Positions 25,432 to 37,500 of a stretch of DNA of 64,000 nt are shown piece by piece. This DNA comes from Plazaster borealis (lineage: Eukaryota > Echinodermata > Asteroidea > Forcipulatida > Labidiasteridae). The translations under genes and the position numbers were made by a program. The notes beneath the pieces were generated by a model. The model saw nothing but the letters and a program-made list of their open reading frames with translations, ran no database searches and was not told where the DNA came from. The stretch spans positions 10,606,538 through 10,670,537 of the forward strand of contig CM037457.1 of assembly GCA_021014325.1 (NCBI GenBank), in the 5' to 3' direction. Within the stretch, counting starts at the first letter, position 1, and the number at the start of each line of letters is the position of its first letter.

Positions 25432-25640
25432 CTGTCTAAATCCTTTTAGTGCTTTACATATAGCCTTGGTTTGAATCGATAACTTGAGACTGTCACTGTG
25501 TCCTCTTGTGTCTGTGGATGCCAACTTGAAAAATCTTTCTTAATCTGTTCTCTCTAGCCCATTCAGGATTTTGAAGGTCTCAATAAGATCTCCCCTTGTT
25601 CTGCGTTCTAAATTATACAGGTTCAACTCTACATGACTGG
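25432..25640 (-). mobile_element. LINE fragment (minus strand)
   Basis: The minus strand reads ELNLYNLERRTRGDLIETFK and ILNGLERTD, then a stop, then FFKLASTDTRGHS. This is the conserved RRxRGDLIExFKILNG region near the C-terminus of CR1/L2/Jockey LINE polymerases. It is inactive and truncated. Confidence 0.8.
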
Positions 25641-25709
25641 GATGTGCTCCCCGAGGACATCATTGAACTGCCCACAGTGGAGCAGTTCAAGGGAGCCATC
25701 AGTGCCTAA
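25635..25709 (+). mobile_element. LINE C-terminal fragment (plus strand)
   Basis: Reads DWDVLPEDIIELPTVEQFKG followed by AISA and a stop. This is the usual WNxLPEDVVxxPSxxxFKxxL ending of non-LTR polymerases. It abuts the oppositely oriented LINE fragment at 25432-25640. Confidence 0.65.
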
Positions 25710-26460
25710 AGTCACAGGCTTTTTACATGCACAACATATGAATAGAGCACCTTGCATGAGTGTCCGCCGTTTTAAAGGCACCACACCTCAATCCTCATTA
25801 AGTTGCTGAACTGGCTTTTAACAAGTACCAGCACAGAAGTAGAAGTAGAACTCCAGTGACAATCTTGTGAACTTGTGTTGGCTTGTTTTGAACTGTTTGT
25901 AGTTACGATAATCATATCCCTTTAGGAGGGTTACGATTATCACAACTATTGCAGCTTTGTAAATTAATTAAAGCAAAAGCCTACACACATTTTATCCACA
26001 GCAAAAATGCCGTATCCAACTGCCACTTTGGCTCCCTTAATTGTTATTTAGGTCAACTTATAGACCTATACCTGTCCAGAAAGGTTGACAGAATGATAGG
26101 AAGAGACACTTTGAACTACAGGTCGACAGCGGTCTTGACAATGCCATTTTTTGCACTTAAAAGTTTTAGTTCCTTTGGGCATGTGTGCGTGAGATTTTCT
26201 GATGCGCGATGAAATGTCTGCTCGTTTTTTCCTTTTAAGATTCCTCGAGAGCAATATTAAAAAAGGGAAATGAAGTCCAATGTCCATTAAAAATCTATAA
26301 AAAAAATCCCTTGCAAAGTGGCAGTCGGATATTTGAAAATTGTCAACTTTTGCTTTCATTTTATCGTTAATGCTTATTGCTAAAGTTTTAAATTTGTTAT
26401 AATTTGCAGGAGGTTGCCATAAAAGTATAACGTCTCTAAAAAGTTGACTTCCTTTTAACG

Positions 26461-26483
26461 ATGGTCTGACATTGATGGTCTGA
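26461..26483 (+). promoter_or_regulatory. two consecutive minimal upstream ORFs before AMDHD2
   Basis: A 14-bp repeat gives ATG-GTC-TGA at 26461-26469 and again at 26475-26483, just before the AMDHD2 start at 26489. The likely leader exon starts at 26410 after ttataatttgcag, so both should be in the mRNA. Confidence 0.5.
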
Positions 26484-26488
26484 CATTG

Positions 26489-29400
26489 ATGCCTAAAACT
26501 ATGTCCTCTAGAGTTAAGTCACCTATCACTCAGTTCAGAAACTGTCGCATTCTCTATCAGCATGCCATAATCAGGGAAGACCTCTGGGTCAGAGATGGAA
26601 AGATCCTCAATCCAGAGTGGCTCTTTTTTGTTGAAAAAGGATATGCAGACTTTCAAGTGGATTGTAAAAACTACATCATATCCCCAGGCTTTATTGACAC
26701 TCAGATCAATGGTAAGTTAAAATTATTGCATAAACTTACAAATAAGATTATTGACAGTGTCTAAAAAAAAGAAGGAGTAAACAAATGTGTTTCAACTTTC
26801 AATAAACTTGTATTATTACAAACATTTTTTCTCGTTTAACTTTTCATTCCCTCTATGTTCTAAATAGGAGGGGGTTGACAAACACTTTAGTCCCCGATGG
26901 GAAAGTTTTAACTTTGCTTTTAGTCTCATTACACCATACACAAACTTTTAGATAATTATCAGCAGCTGCCAGTATTTGTTTTTATGTATAAGCAGTGAGC
27001 ACACCCCCAAAAAAGTTTTTGTATGTAATTAAGTGTTTTATATTACATAGCAGGGCTTGAATTTTGCACTGGACCGCAGGCCCGAGGCAAGTGGTTTTAG
27101 TGTCAGGCCAGTTAACTTATGACAGGACAAGTACGGGGTCTTGTGTTTTTCAGTTGAATAATGATACCTCAATGTGTAATATCTTGAACAGAAACAAATT
27201 ATGTACAAATGTTGACTTTGAGTCTAAAAAATGCCTTTTAATTCTATTGAGTAATAAAGTATACTTAATACCCAAAGAGACAAATGAAATAAATCTTCTC
27301 TTACATGTCATAGTGCAATTATTGTTCAAATCATAACATTTAATTGCATGTTGTCAGGAATCAGGAAGTTATTTGTCATTTTACTTCTGGTCTGGTACAC
27401 AAGTTTCTGGTTCAGTAATCATTTTGAGCTACAAGCCCCTTGGTCTTGTAGATTGTTCTCCAAATTCGAGCCCTGCATAAAATATCAAGATGTTACTGGT
27501 TTTTTAAAAATAATACAGAATTGTTCCTATTGTTTTTCTTTCGTTCTAGGAGCCTTTGGTGTTGATTTTTCCTCAAATCCAGAGTCTCTTGCCAAAGGCC
27601 TCGCTACAGTATCTGAAAAAATACTTGCACATGGGGTTACATCATATTGTCCCACTGTAATCACATCCTCTCCATCAATGTATAAAAAGGTAAGACTAAC
27701 TAGAATAATCTACATTTGTTTTACTCAGTTTTACAGAGTTTTCCCTCACCAAAGTGCTGATTACTGCATAGTGTATATTTTTCACAAACAACTTGTAGCA
27801 GCATATGAACTCCTCTAATGGAAATGAGAAAGTGTAAGTCTAGTGAAGCTGAAACAAAAGTCTTTTTCACTCTATCCGATCTTATCATATCCTTTCGGCA
27901 AAGGCAAGTTGGTACAGATGACCGATTTTGTAACGTTTCCAGGTACTTATCTTATTGACTTGTAGATCCTGCCCCAGATAAAGAGAACAAGTGGAAGTCG
28001 AGAAGGAGCAGGTATCCTAGGTAAGAATTCAAAGGCTGTCATTAAAGCAAACCCTAACAAACAAATTTTGTCTAAAATTTTGGAAAAAATTGGTTTTCAG
28101 ACTTAAAAAACCCCCTTCAGGAACTTTTTGTGTATACTTTGTGTATATTGTTGGTAATGGTAATGGATGGACTTAATGCGTTGATGTCATCACTCCGCCA
28201 TCTTAGAGGTACAACAATGGTGCTCAGGATGGGCCAGTTTCTGTTGACCTCTAGCCAAGGGCGCCTTACTCAAAATGATGTCATGTGCATAATGTCTGTT
28301 GCAGAATATCCTTTTGTGTAGTCACTTACAGTGTAGGATGTACATGTACCTCAGAACTATTGTTTTGCCATAGCAGAATAAAATCTCCTCTATATGCTTG
28401 TTCCTTGAAGCTTCTCAGGCTTAAAAAGCCTTGAATTTGCTACTTCATGCATACATGACCTATCGGAACTTTCACATTTCTCATGCTATTTGCATGTTGT
28501 AGTCGGTGAGCGAGAATATTCAAAGCTTTCCATCGATGTGCCTGAAAAAACTACTGTGCAGAAATTAGCTGTCTGAGTCAGACAAGCGTTGACAAACTTC
28601 CCCTTTGCCTGCTGAATATTTTGATGTCACCCATGCCATTTTCCATCGACATGCATCAGTGTGCATGGGCAGATATTGTGAAACAGGCATGCTATCATTG
28701 ACCTTATGTTTTAAGAAGGAAATTTCGAGAAAAAAACACAAAGTTACTTGAACCTTTTGATAAAGAGATAAAATTATGCTTAAATCTTGTCCTTAACTCA
28801 TTTTTTAAAATACTATACTTGATATAGGAATTCATTTAGAAGGACCCTTTATCAGCAAAGAAAAGAATGGCGCCCATCCTGTTGAGCTGATTAAAGACTG
28901 TACAAATCTGAACAGCTTTGAGCAGATTGAAGATGTTTATCACTCACTGGACCACGTTTCTATTGTGACACTAGCACCAGAGTCTTGCCAAATATGGAAA
29001 GTCATATCCAAGCTTTCAAGCAAAGGAGTTGTTGTATCACTCGGTAAGGAAAGTTGTCGGACGTAGCCTAGAATCATAGATTGATTGATCAGTCCTGCAA
29101 ATATTTATAACAATGTTTGTTTATGCGCTTACCCTAATGTGCTTCAGTCTTTATTTTTAAAAGTTGGCACACAAACTAGAAGAAGACAATAGAATCCTCT
29201 TACCTCTAACTAACAAGCTGCATGTCATAGCAACAAACTGAAAGTTTTTTAAGACATCATGGCTCTGCATGCTGCTTAATTCTGCGATTACAGTCACCAT
29301 TCTGCGAGCCAACTAAGCGAAGAATGCTAAGTAGCAATAGGTTAGCTTGTGCACAAGCACATTTCCTAACTTGTGAAATACGCTTACATTTAGCACAGAT

Positions 29401-31708
29401 TTTTTCTGCTACCATAAGCTACGTTTAATTGCTTACCCTAGGCAGTGCCATGAAATTGGGTCCTGTTCAATATGTAAACCTGGATAGATTTATTTATTTG
29501 AAAGATCGAAAAGTGAATTGTCTAAGTTTATTTTGATTTGTTTTACATGTAGGACACACTGTAGCTAATCTTACAATGGCAGAAGATGCTGTGAGGCATG
29601 GAGCTACATATATCACTCATCTCTTTAATGCAATGCTGCCAGTAAGTACAATTGAGATAATTCTACTAATTACAAGCATGAAGCAAAATATAAGGAAAAG
29701 AAACTATTAGTGTGAATGAAATGACTTGAAATTTGAGACAACAGGTCACAAATCAACATGTTCAAATTTTGAATTCAATTTCTCCCACACCATCGTGGAG
29801 ATGCGTGATGTCTTCTGTTTCATGGCTGCTTGCTAAATACTCCTATCTTGTGATACTCTGCTAACTTCAGCTAGACATCTCATTCCCAGTGGTGTATGAT
29901 CTCGCTGGCCATTTTTCCCCAGAATGCCTTGCGTGATCATAACCCCCTGGAAGTGTGACTTTGAAAAATCCAAATATATTGGCTATTTTAATTAGTCCTG
30001 TGGTTGATCCAATGCAAAGTGCGCTATCAAAAGAGGCATCAAGTCATAGAGCAACTGGTCCCCTCTCATTCTTTTTTGATATAGGACATGTCAAACTGTA
30101 TGCAATTTAGGGTGACCATGTAAAAACATGATTCATTTGAAGTGGATTGCGTCATAATACTTGCAATTTGACACAAGCATGTTAAGCGCTCTACAAGCGC
30201 TTTACACTTGCTCAAAAGTTTTTAACAAGCATGTGCATAGAGTAGTCACTTTTGGTTAGCCAATCAGCATTGTTTTTCAGCACTTCTCTTCCAGGGGTTA
30301 GTGGCGAGATGTATCGATACAGCACACTGCCCATGGTAGCACGGCAGTCTCATAGATTTCAATCCTCCCTACCAGACTGAATCGAGTGCTTTCTCAAAGT
30401 CTATATAACATTAACATTCAGTTATATTGATTCTCAATCACTTAAGTCTTTACTAAACAATCATAAAGAAAGTGGGTTGACTCGTTTTATATCAACACAG
30501 GACAAAGTCTCAATGGAGATTATTACATGATATTTGTCTTCACCAGTTTCACCATCGAGACCCAGGAGTAGTGGGACTACTGACGAGTGATGAGATTCCA
30601 ACAGGCACCACTGTGTTCTACGGTATGATAGCAGATGGCATACACACTAACCCAGCTGCACTGAGAATAGCATACAGGGCCAACCCAAATGGTAATTTAG
30701 TTGAAATATTACAGTTATAATATGCAAGGTTCTATCATCAACCTGTCAACAAAAATAATAATATTTTTATTTTATTTGTATGAGTGTGTAAATTCTTGTC
30801 TGTTGTGTTATGTAAAAGGTATTGTTCTGGTGACAGATGCTATAGCAGCAATGGGATTCCCTAGAGGTACACATTATCTTGGCAGCGTGTCGGTAAATGT
30901 TACTGACAATGGGGCATATGTGACAGGCACACAAGTATTGAGTGGGAGGTAAGTAGTTATTATTACCAGATTCCAAATCTCTACAAAACTGAACAATATT
31001 ATTTGGTTTTACCCACACACATGTGTGTAAAGCACTGTATACTCAGTACTCCCCCCCCCCCCCCCCCCGAGTCATGTAAAAAAGAAAATTGTTGCTGCTA
31101 AAATATAGGATTCAAACTGCCTCGTTTGTTGCGGGGGGGGGGGGGGGTGGGAAAGTACCGAGTATACAATGCTTTTCACACATCGGCTTATGGGTAAAAC
31201 CATTGAGCAAGTCCTTGCTCTATGGTAAAACCAAGTAATATTCTTTATCTCCAATGCAAATTTAACATCTATTGAAATACTGAACAATGTTGCACAACCC
31301 GTTCTCTGAACAAGCATTCACTACTAATAAATCCACGAGTATCACTTCCTTTTTCAAAAAAGTAATTACTCTCCTCAGAATAGTGTCAAACAGAATTCAT
31401 ATACTTAAACAATTTTTTTGATTAAAATCAGGCCAATTGTTTTGATACCATTATGTGTGGTTACTTTCAGCATTGCCACAATGGACTCCTGTATACGACA
31501 TTTCAAGCATGCAACAAGTTGTTCAACAGTAGAGGCCCTTGAAGCTGCAACCCTACACCCTGCCCAACTACTGAATATCCAGCATCTAAAAGGTACCCTT
31601 GACTATGGGACAGAGGCAGATTTTGTCCTTCTAGATGACGATCTAAATGTAAAACAAACTTTTATAGCTGGTGAGAAAGTGTGGGATAATAAGAGAGAAA
31701 AGAATTAA
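26489..31708 (+). CDS. AMDHD2: N-acetylglucosamine-6-phosphate deacetylase
   Basis: Metal-dependent amidohydrolase that removes acetate from GlcNAc-6-phosphate, returning amino sugar to the hexosamine/glycolytic pool in the cytosol. Coding exons: 26489-26711, 27550-27689, 27966-28020, 28828-29043, 29553-29641, 30547-30691, 30819-30948, 31471-31708. They sum to 1236 bp, 411 residues; human has about 409. The N-terminus reads FRNCRILYQ and [18 protein letters not shown]. Catalytic and metal-site blocks are all intact: [17 protein letters not shown] (Glu about 144), [13 protein letters not shown] (His about 213), THLFNAM (His about 234), [20 protein letters not shown], and VTDAIAAMG (Asp about 296). 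The C-terminus has [26 protein letters not shown] second in-frame ATG at 26501 is an alternative start. Every junction is GT-AG with matching phase. AATAAA at 31948-31953 is the probable poly(A) signal. Confidence 0.96.
27051..27478. mobile_element. short TIR element in AMDHD2 intron 1
   Basis: It begins agcagggcttgaattttgca and ends with the inverted counterpart caaattcgagccctgcat. No coding capacity. A short related motif (aggcctggaatttcac) is seen at about 52880 in a TMEM185 intron. Confidence 0.5.
29437..29463. mobile_element. terminal remnant of the MITE family at 57.9 kb
   Basis: ttgcttaccctaggcagtgc followed by catgaaattggg matches the right end of the element at 57886-58167. Confidence 0.45.
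30085..30365 (-). mobile_element. interspersed repeat, copy 1 (shared with 58.7 kb)
   Basis: Shares agggtgaccatgtaaa, gacacaa/ttgtgtc context, ggttagccaatcagcatt and atcgatacagc-like blocks with 58692-58945, in inverse orientation. It lies in AMDHD2 intron 5. Confidence 0.6.
30995..31240. repeat. palindrome with poly(C)/poly(G) tracts in its arms
   Basis: Left arm: ttggttttaccc, gcactgtatactcagtac, then about 18 C. Right arm: about 16 G, agtaccgagtatacaatgc, gggtaaaacca. The whole forms an imperfect inverted repeat in AMDHD2 intron 7. The gcactgtatactcagtactc block recurs at 61.34 kb next to a tRNA-like segment, so this is probably two inverted SINE ends. Confidence 0.7.
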
Positions 31709-33489
31709 GGGAGATTGAATAGTGGGTTAAAATGCAAAGGGTGTATGTGAAAATAGAATTTTACCCCACCATTACCTTTTTACTGATCAAATACCCACCT
31801 CATTATTTGCCCTTTAATCTTTAAAATTTTGTAAGTAACATAAATTTTTGATTATATTTTTGGTAACAGTTGATGTAGTATTTATAACTTTGAATGATGT
31901 TATCCATGGAACAACTGTTGAATACAATTACTTCGAAAAAAGAAGAAAATAAAAAGGGACATTAAGGCAGGTTCTGAAATTCCTTTGTAACAGTGTTGTT
32001 CTTTTTTATGAATGAAAATTAGTAAATTGAACAAGTCTATATTATTATTTGTATCCTTTAAAATGTAACTTATTAAAGGGAAGGTATACGTTTGGTAATT
32101 AATCTTAAAAATAATGGCAGTAAAAACTTACTTGGTGAGAAGTACAGCATCTTTGGATAGTATAATGCATTTTGAGAAACTTTTCACTTAGAAGTACTGC
32201 GGTTATGGAAACAAGATATCACTTTTTGTCCGCAAAGATTTGAATCTAAGAAGCGTTACTGTCAGTATCGTTTCTCAGATTGTGTATTCCAATTGAAGTT
32301 TCTTCTTCCTGCGTGGACATAACCGCTCCAGATTTTCAGCAATATCTCAAAAATGCTACACGTACCTTTTGAATCTGTTTAAATATTTACAACTATATAG
32401 GATTGAAACAAACAGTGGGTTCCAATTACCAAACGTATACAATCCCTTTAACACAGGTTTTATTCTGTGAAGGGATTGTTATTGAGTTCTCAGTTTCACA
32501 AAAAATATCTTTTCCGTATTAAACAAGATAACACATGGATTTCTCTGCTTATTGATTTGCACTTCTGATGTTTAAATATAAGTTATGTACAAAACTAAAT
32601 GTCATATCAACCCAACCACACCTAATGTTCAGAATAGTATTCTTGTCAAAGGACAGAAATTGTATATTCCCACAGGGCAGTACGCACGTGCCAAAATAAC
32701 TTTGTATGCACAGTGTATCACTAGGCCAGCTATTTTGAGGTGAATAGGAGGATTGAATGCACTGTAGCTTCACTGATTTCAAACTGGTTTAAAAAATTGT
32801 TGCAGGTACAGAAATATCTACTAAAAGTGTAAGGCTAAGTGAAGTAGTTACACATGTCAACGCAAGAGTAATAAAAAAGGCATCGAGTCCAAGGACTATT
32901 ATTTGGAGATGTTTTATTTATTATAAATATGTTTTTTATTTATTCAGGTTATTACCTCTGTGTAGACTCTGCAAGTCATGCTTGTATTCAATGTTGGACC
33001 CATTAAAGAGTGTGATTTTGTTTCGTTTATATGACAAAACAACCCAAGGTTCCAAAAAATCTTTGAATATGCATGAAATTTGCACAGTCTATCCTGTTGT
33101 GAAGTCATTGCATCACCACTATGCATATATGTTGCTTGCCCAAAGGTTTCGCTACTTTTGGCTCCAAAGCTGGCGTATGTTTGTCTGTAATTTTACACCA
33201 AATCACCCATTTCATCATTCAAAAGCATTTCTAATGACAGAAACTTTTAATTCTGCGAAGACCTTGGTCTTTGAAAAAGTATGTGAAAGCCTAGTTCATT
33301 TATTGAACTTTTCTTGCATAAATCATCAAAGAAAAACTAGCTCAATACAACTCCTACGTAGTCAGTGGAGCCAGCTTGTGTGAAGTGGGCGTGGCTTGCA
33401 GTGAAATTACGTCACACTTACAAACAGGATTAAGAATTACAAAAACTGTCATGATGGCACACACATGGATCTGTTCCAACCCCATTACA
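31709..33489. other. intergenic between AMDHD2 and VMA21
   Basis: AMDHD2 3' UTR followed by repeats. I see no exon with homology or paired splice sites. The open frame at 32982-33383 shows no motif. Confidence 0.5.
32073..32451. mobile_element. TIR element (AAAGGGAAGGTATACGTTTGG ends)
   Basis: The left end taaagggaaggtatacgttt is mirrored by aaacgtatacaatcccttta at the right end (about 27-bp TIR with one difference). No coding capacity. It is related in terminal structure to the TTTAAAGG elements at 42.24 and 53.01 kb. Confidence 0.8.
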
Positions 33490-33915
33490 GGCCTTTTCAC
33501 ACTATAGACGTTTGATCCGTGTCAAAATCTACACGGGTCAACTACGTGTTGGCCTGGTAAAATTTCAACACAGTTCAAATCCGCTCTGCTTTCACATTAG
33601 CTCTGCCCAAATCAGCTTGTGGGTTACACGTGTACTTTGCGACTTGCGTATTGTGCGATCGATTCACAGGGTCCTACACGGACCCAAGCAGAAAACCCAG
33701 GAGTGTTCAAACTACGGCTTTCTACACGTGTTGGAATTTCCGACACGGATCAAGAGCTCTCAACCCACTTCCCGAACACGGTTAGCTTCGACACAGATCA
33801 AGCACTCTACACAGGTCAACACCATGTTGAAATGTTGCAGTGTGAAAAGGTCAGTTCTGATGACATGGATCGGACTCATGTCCAACACAGAGATCTTCTG
33901 TAGTGTGAAAAGGCC
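33490..33915. mobile_element. MITE with GGCCTTTTCACACTA ends and TTACA target duplication
   Basis: The left end ggccttttcacactatag is inverted at the right end, tagtgtgaaaaggcc. TTACA flanks both ends (33485-33489 and 33916-33920). Overlapping open frames here (33512-33946, 33619-33903) have no similarity I recognise and are by-products of the GC-richer element. Confidence 0.8.
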
Positions 33916-34595
33916 TTACATGTACATGTATGTGTGCAATAACTGAGTACAGTAAACTGAGATTTGAACATCATACGTTCCCTTCTTTTGTTTTTCTGCC
34001 TTCAAGTTCATTTCAATATCTTCATAGTATCTTTACATGTAACTACTGCAGTAAATTTAAAGATGTATACTGTTGCTTTTTAAAGAATATAGCCCATCCA
34101 ATCATCCAGAAACATAATAAACACTGGTTTGGGGAAAAAAGTGCATACAAACAGAAATCACTTTTCATGCCTAAAAAAGTTGGCTTACTTGAGGAAAAAA
34201 TTTTATTTGACAGTTTGATATATGAGCAGAAATATTCTCAGGGTGATTGTTAGTCTTTTTTTTTTTTACCAAATTGTACTGCAAAACATTGAGCTTTTGA
34301 ACCCCAATTGAATAAACTAACATTAGGTAATTACCAATGCTGTATCATCCATTTAATAATCTAATAATTTAATGAAGAATGGTGTTTCTTTACTTTTAAT
34401 GGAATTTTTTTAAAGAAAATCCATACTGGCTACAGACAATGTAAGGGGGGATGCAGGTTACAGACCAGTCACAATCTAACGTCTTGAAAATTCCACAAGA
34501 AGTCAAAACAAAAGGTTCTCCTGTCGATTTGCATTCTGCTGTTGCCAATTTCCGGGTTGAAATATCAAAGAAAGTCTATTGAATAAAGTACTTTG

Positions 34596-37500
34596 TCATT
34601 CACGCTTGGAGTCTCGTAAGGTAGGGGTAGGTGACTTCTCATTGAATGCTGCCCACACAAACATACCAAGGACGATATGGACTGTGACAACAGCTACCAT
34701 GGCAGCATAGAAGACACTACTACTCGACTCCATTGTGAAGATTCCTAGGGAGAAGAAATTAACAATAAAAATAGCATTATTGATTAATCAATCTTTGATG
34801 CTTCATTATGTGTTTACCCACTTCACGTCGGTGTTAACAAAAGTTTACTTTACTCCTACGCAGTATTAATTTTTTTGAATTTACAGAATTAACAAAAAAG
34901 TAAAGAAAACAAACGTTCTCATAAAATGCACCAGTATTGTTTGTCCGACTTGCCACCCATATGCCAATTACAATGATAACAAAGAAAAGTCGTGTTTGGT
35001 ATAATACAAATGCCCCCCAAGCCAGTCCATTTCTTGACATTTAACCTAGGTGGTCCAGAAATAATATGCTGAGGGGGACCCCAAGACCATTCCAAACACC
35101 AAGTTTGGAGATAATATGCCAAGTCCTTCCTGAGTTATCGCTCGGACAACATTTCTTAATTTTGTTTAGCCAGGCTTCTGGGGGATCCCAAGACCAATCC
35201 TCACACCAAGTTTTGAGTTGATATGCCAAGTCCTTCACGATGAGTTATGGTCAATAATTGCACACACACAAGCACACATGCAAGTGTGTAAACACCTGCA
35301 ATCTGGGACCTCCTATTGTCCTTTTGTTTGTACTTAATAACTTTTCAGCAACAGCTTCCCTTGGTTTTGTACACGCTCTCCAACTGGGGACCTTTCTTTG
35401 TTGTAGGTCCCCGGTGTATACCTACCCACACACACCCAAACACGCACACACGTTTTTTAATCCAGTAAATAGAGGACTTCTCTTTGTTCTCCCATTGTTT
35501 GGACATAGTTTTTTTTAGAGACGTCCCCATTGGTTTTGTACACAAAAACGAAGCGAGGGCGTCCTCACTCTGTCGGAACACCCGGATCCCTTTTGTTAAA
35601 GTCCTCGGTTTCAATGGGTAGACATCCCCACAGACACCCAAGGAAGGACATGTTGAAAACAGTATGCCAATTCAGTGTCTTTGCCAACGGCGAGGCAAAC
35701 AATGGTGGCAGCCTATTGATCTCTTGTAATGCTGTTTTGTACAACCAAAGGACGAAGGTCTGGAATCAGGGATTGAACACTAACCCTCGGAAAAAGGAAG
35801 ATTTAAAGCATGAATTCCAGTACCCATAGTCCCTCTTTGTAAAAAGGAAACAAAACATAGCAAATTGAGTGCATGCCTGTGCACGCTGCTACACAATTTT
35901 AGGGTGTACAAACATGTCACTCGGCTTTGACCTCCAACCCCCCCCCTCACCTAAACAAAATGTTCCGGGTTTATACAAAAGCAGATTACCCGGCTTCCGT
36001 TTGTTTGCGTGTCCAAAAAAGATGTGCATACTGAAAATTGAAATAGTTTTCTGGCTTTAACTGGTTAATGATTTCACATCGAACAAGCAAAACACTTTGA
36101 GGAAAAGTTTCAAGATATTGTTCCATCAGAATATAGGTTTAATTTTGTTGTCCAATTGTTATTTGGAAAAAGCCCTCTTGGTTGGTGTTGTGGAAACCAA
36201 AAATCAGGAGGAATAAGTTGCATGTGAACAACTTTTGAGGTTTTTTGTTTTGTTTTTTGGGTTGGGAAATGTTGGTTTTAAAATTACTTTTACTTACCAT
36301 CAAAGATAACTTGTTTTGAAAAGAAATACAGAAAGATAGGGAGAAACAGCATGAGACCAGAGTACATAAAGATGGCCTTGAAGGGTGACATGCCTGAAGG
36401 GTTTCCTCCTCTGTCAAAATAGAATTAAAAACAAAGGAATTTATTACTTGAGAGCGTTACATGAAGGGTAGCCTTGATTGTAAGGCTGTCTTGCACTATC
36501 CCTTCTGCACGGTGTCTGTAATTTTTCAGGTATACTATCCAAGTATTGACCGATAGTTGGGTCATTCCGTGTCAAATCATCACGCAATCCGGGGTCAATC
36601 TCATGGATTTTCTTTAAATTTGCTGAATTAGTTTGGTCCTATGAGAAACCTCTGAAACCCGAATTTGAGCGTTCTGGGTCATGTGGTTTTTGAGTTACAG
36701 GTCGTTGACCTTTTGACCTTTTGACCTTGTGCTTTTTCAACATAACAACGAATGATTGTACCTCCAGTTATGAATATCGGACAAAGATGATTTTTAGCTT
36801 AAATTAAAGCCCTTGATATAAGAATTTAACTTATTGTGAAATATACAAAAAATACAAAAATAATCAGTTGGAGGTTGCGCAAAATAGACTTTGACCTTTG
36901 ACCCCTCGAGGGCCGCCATTTTAATTTTTTTCAAACTTTGCCAAAAGAAGGCTTCGGGTGTTGCCATTTACCACACCAAATATAAAAATGGGATCTCTGT
37001 AGGTTTAGACGGGACTTTGGTTTCTATGTGGGTAGTATATTAAAAATACATTCAAACGTGCACATTTCAATGGCATACATGGCTGTATACATGTGTGAAT
37101 ACATATGTACACAATGCATGGTTTGATGCTGCGTATTTATAACTAATTAATTAAATAATTAAATAAATAATACTGTGAAATCACTTGGCCATGTACTTAG
37201 TGGGGGTCGGGGCTGGGGGTGGGTTGGACGGGGGAAGAACATTGGTGTCAAGTTAACTCCTTTATCTTGCAAGTTTCTGATAGGTACAATCCGTACACCC
37301 CTGAGTACTTTGTAGTGCCCAACATTATATTGGTAGTCAAGTCTACAAAGACTTTTGACAAACAAATAATGACACCTCGGCAACTGTATGATTTTGCCTG
37401 CAAGGAGATTTCTGGAATGAAGTTCTGTTTCACTACAACAGCCCAGCACAGTGAAGAAGCAACTTTACTGCAAGATCGCTTTCAAAATGCGCGCACTATC

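Noticed and set aside
33512..33946. 144- and 94-residue overlapping open frames
   Set aside because: They lie inside a TIR element with target duplication and show no protein similarity. They are explained by local GC content.
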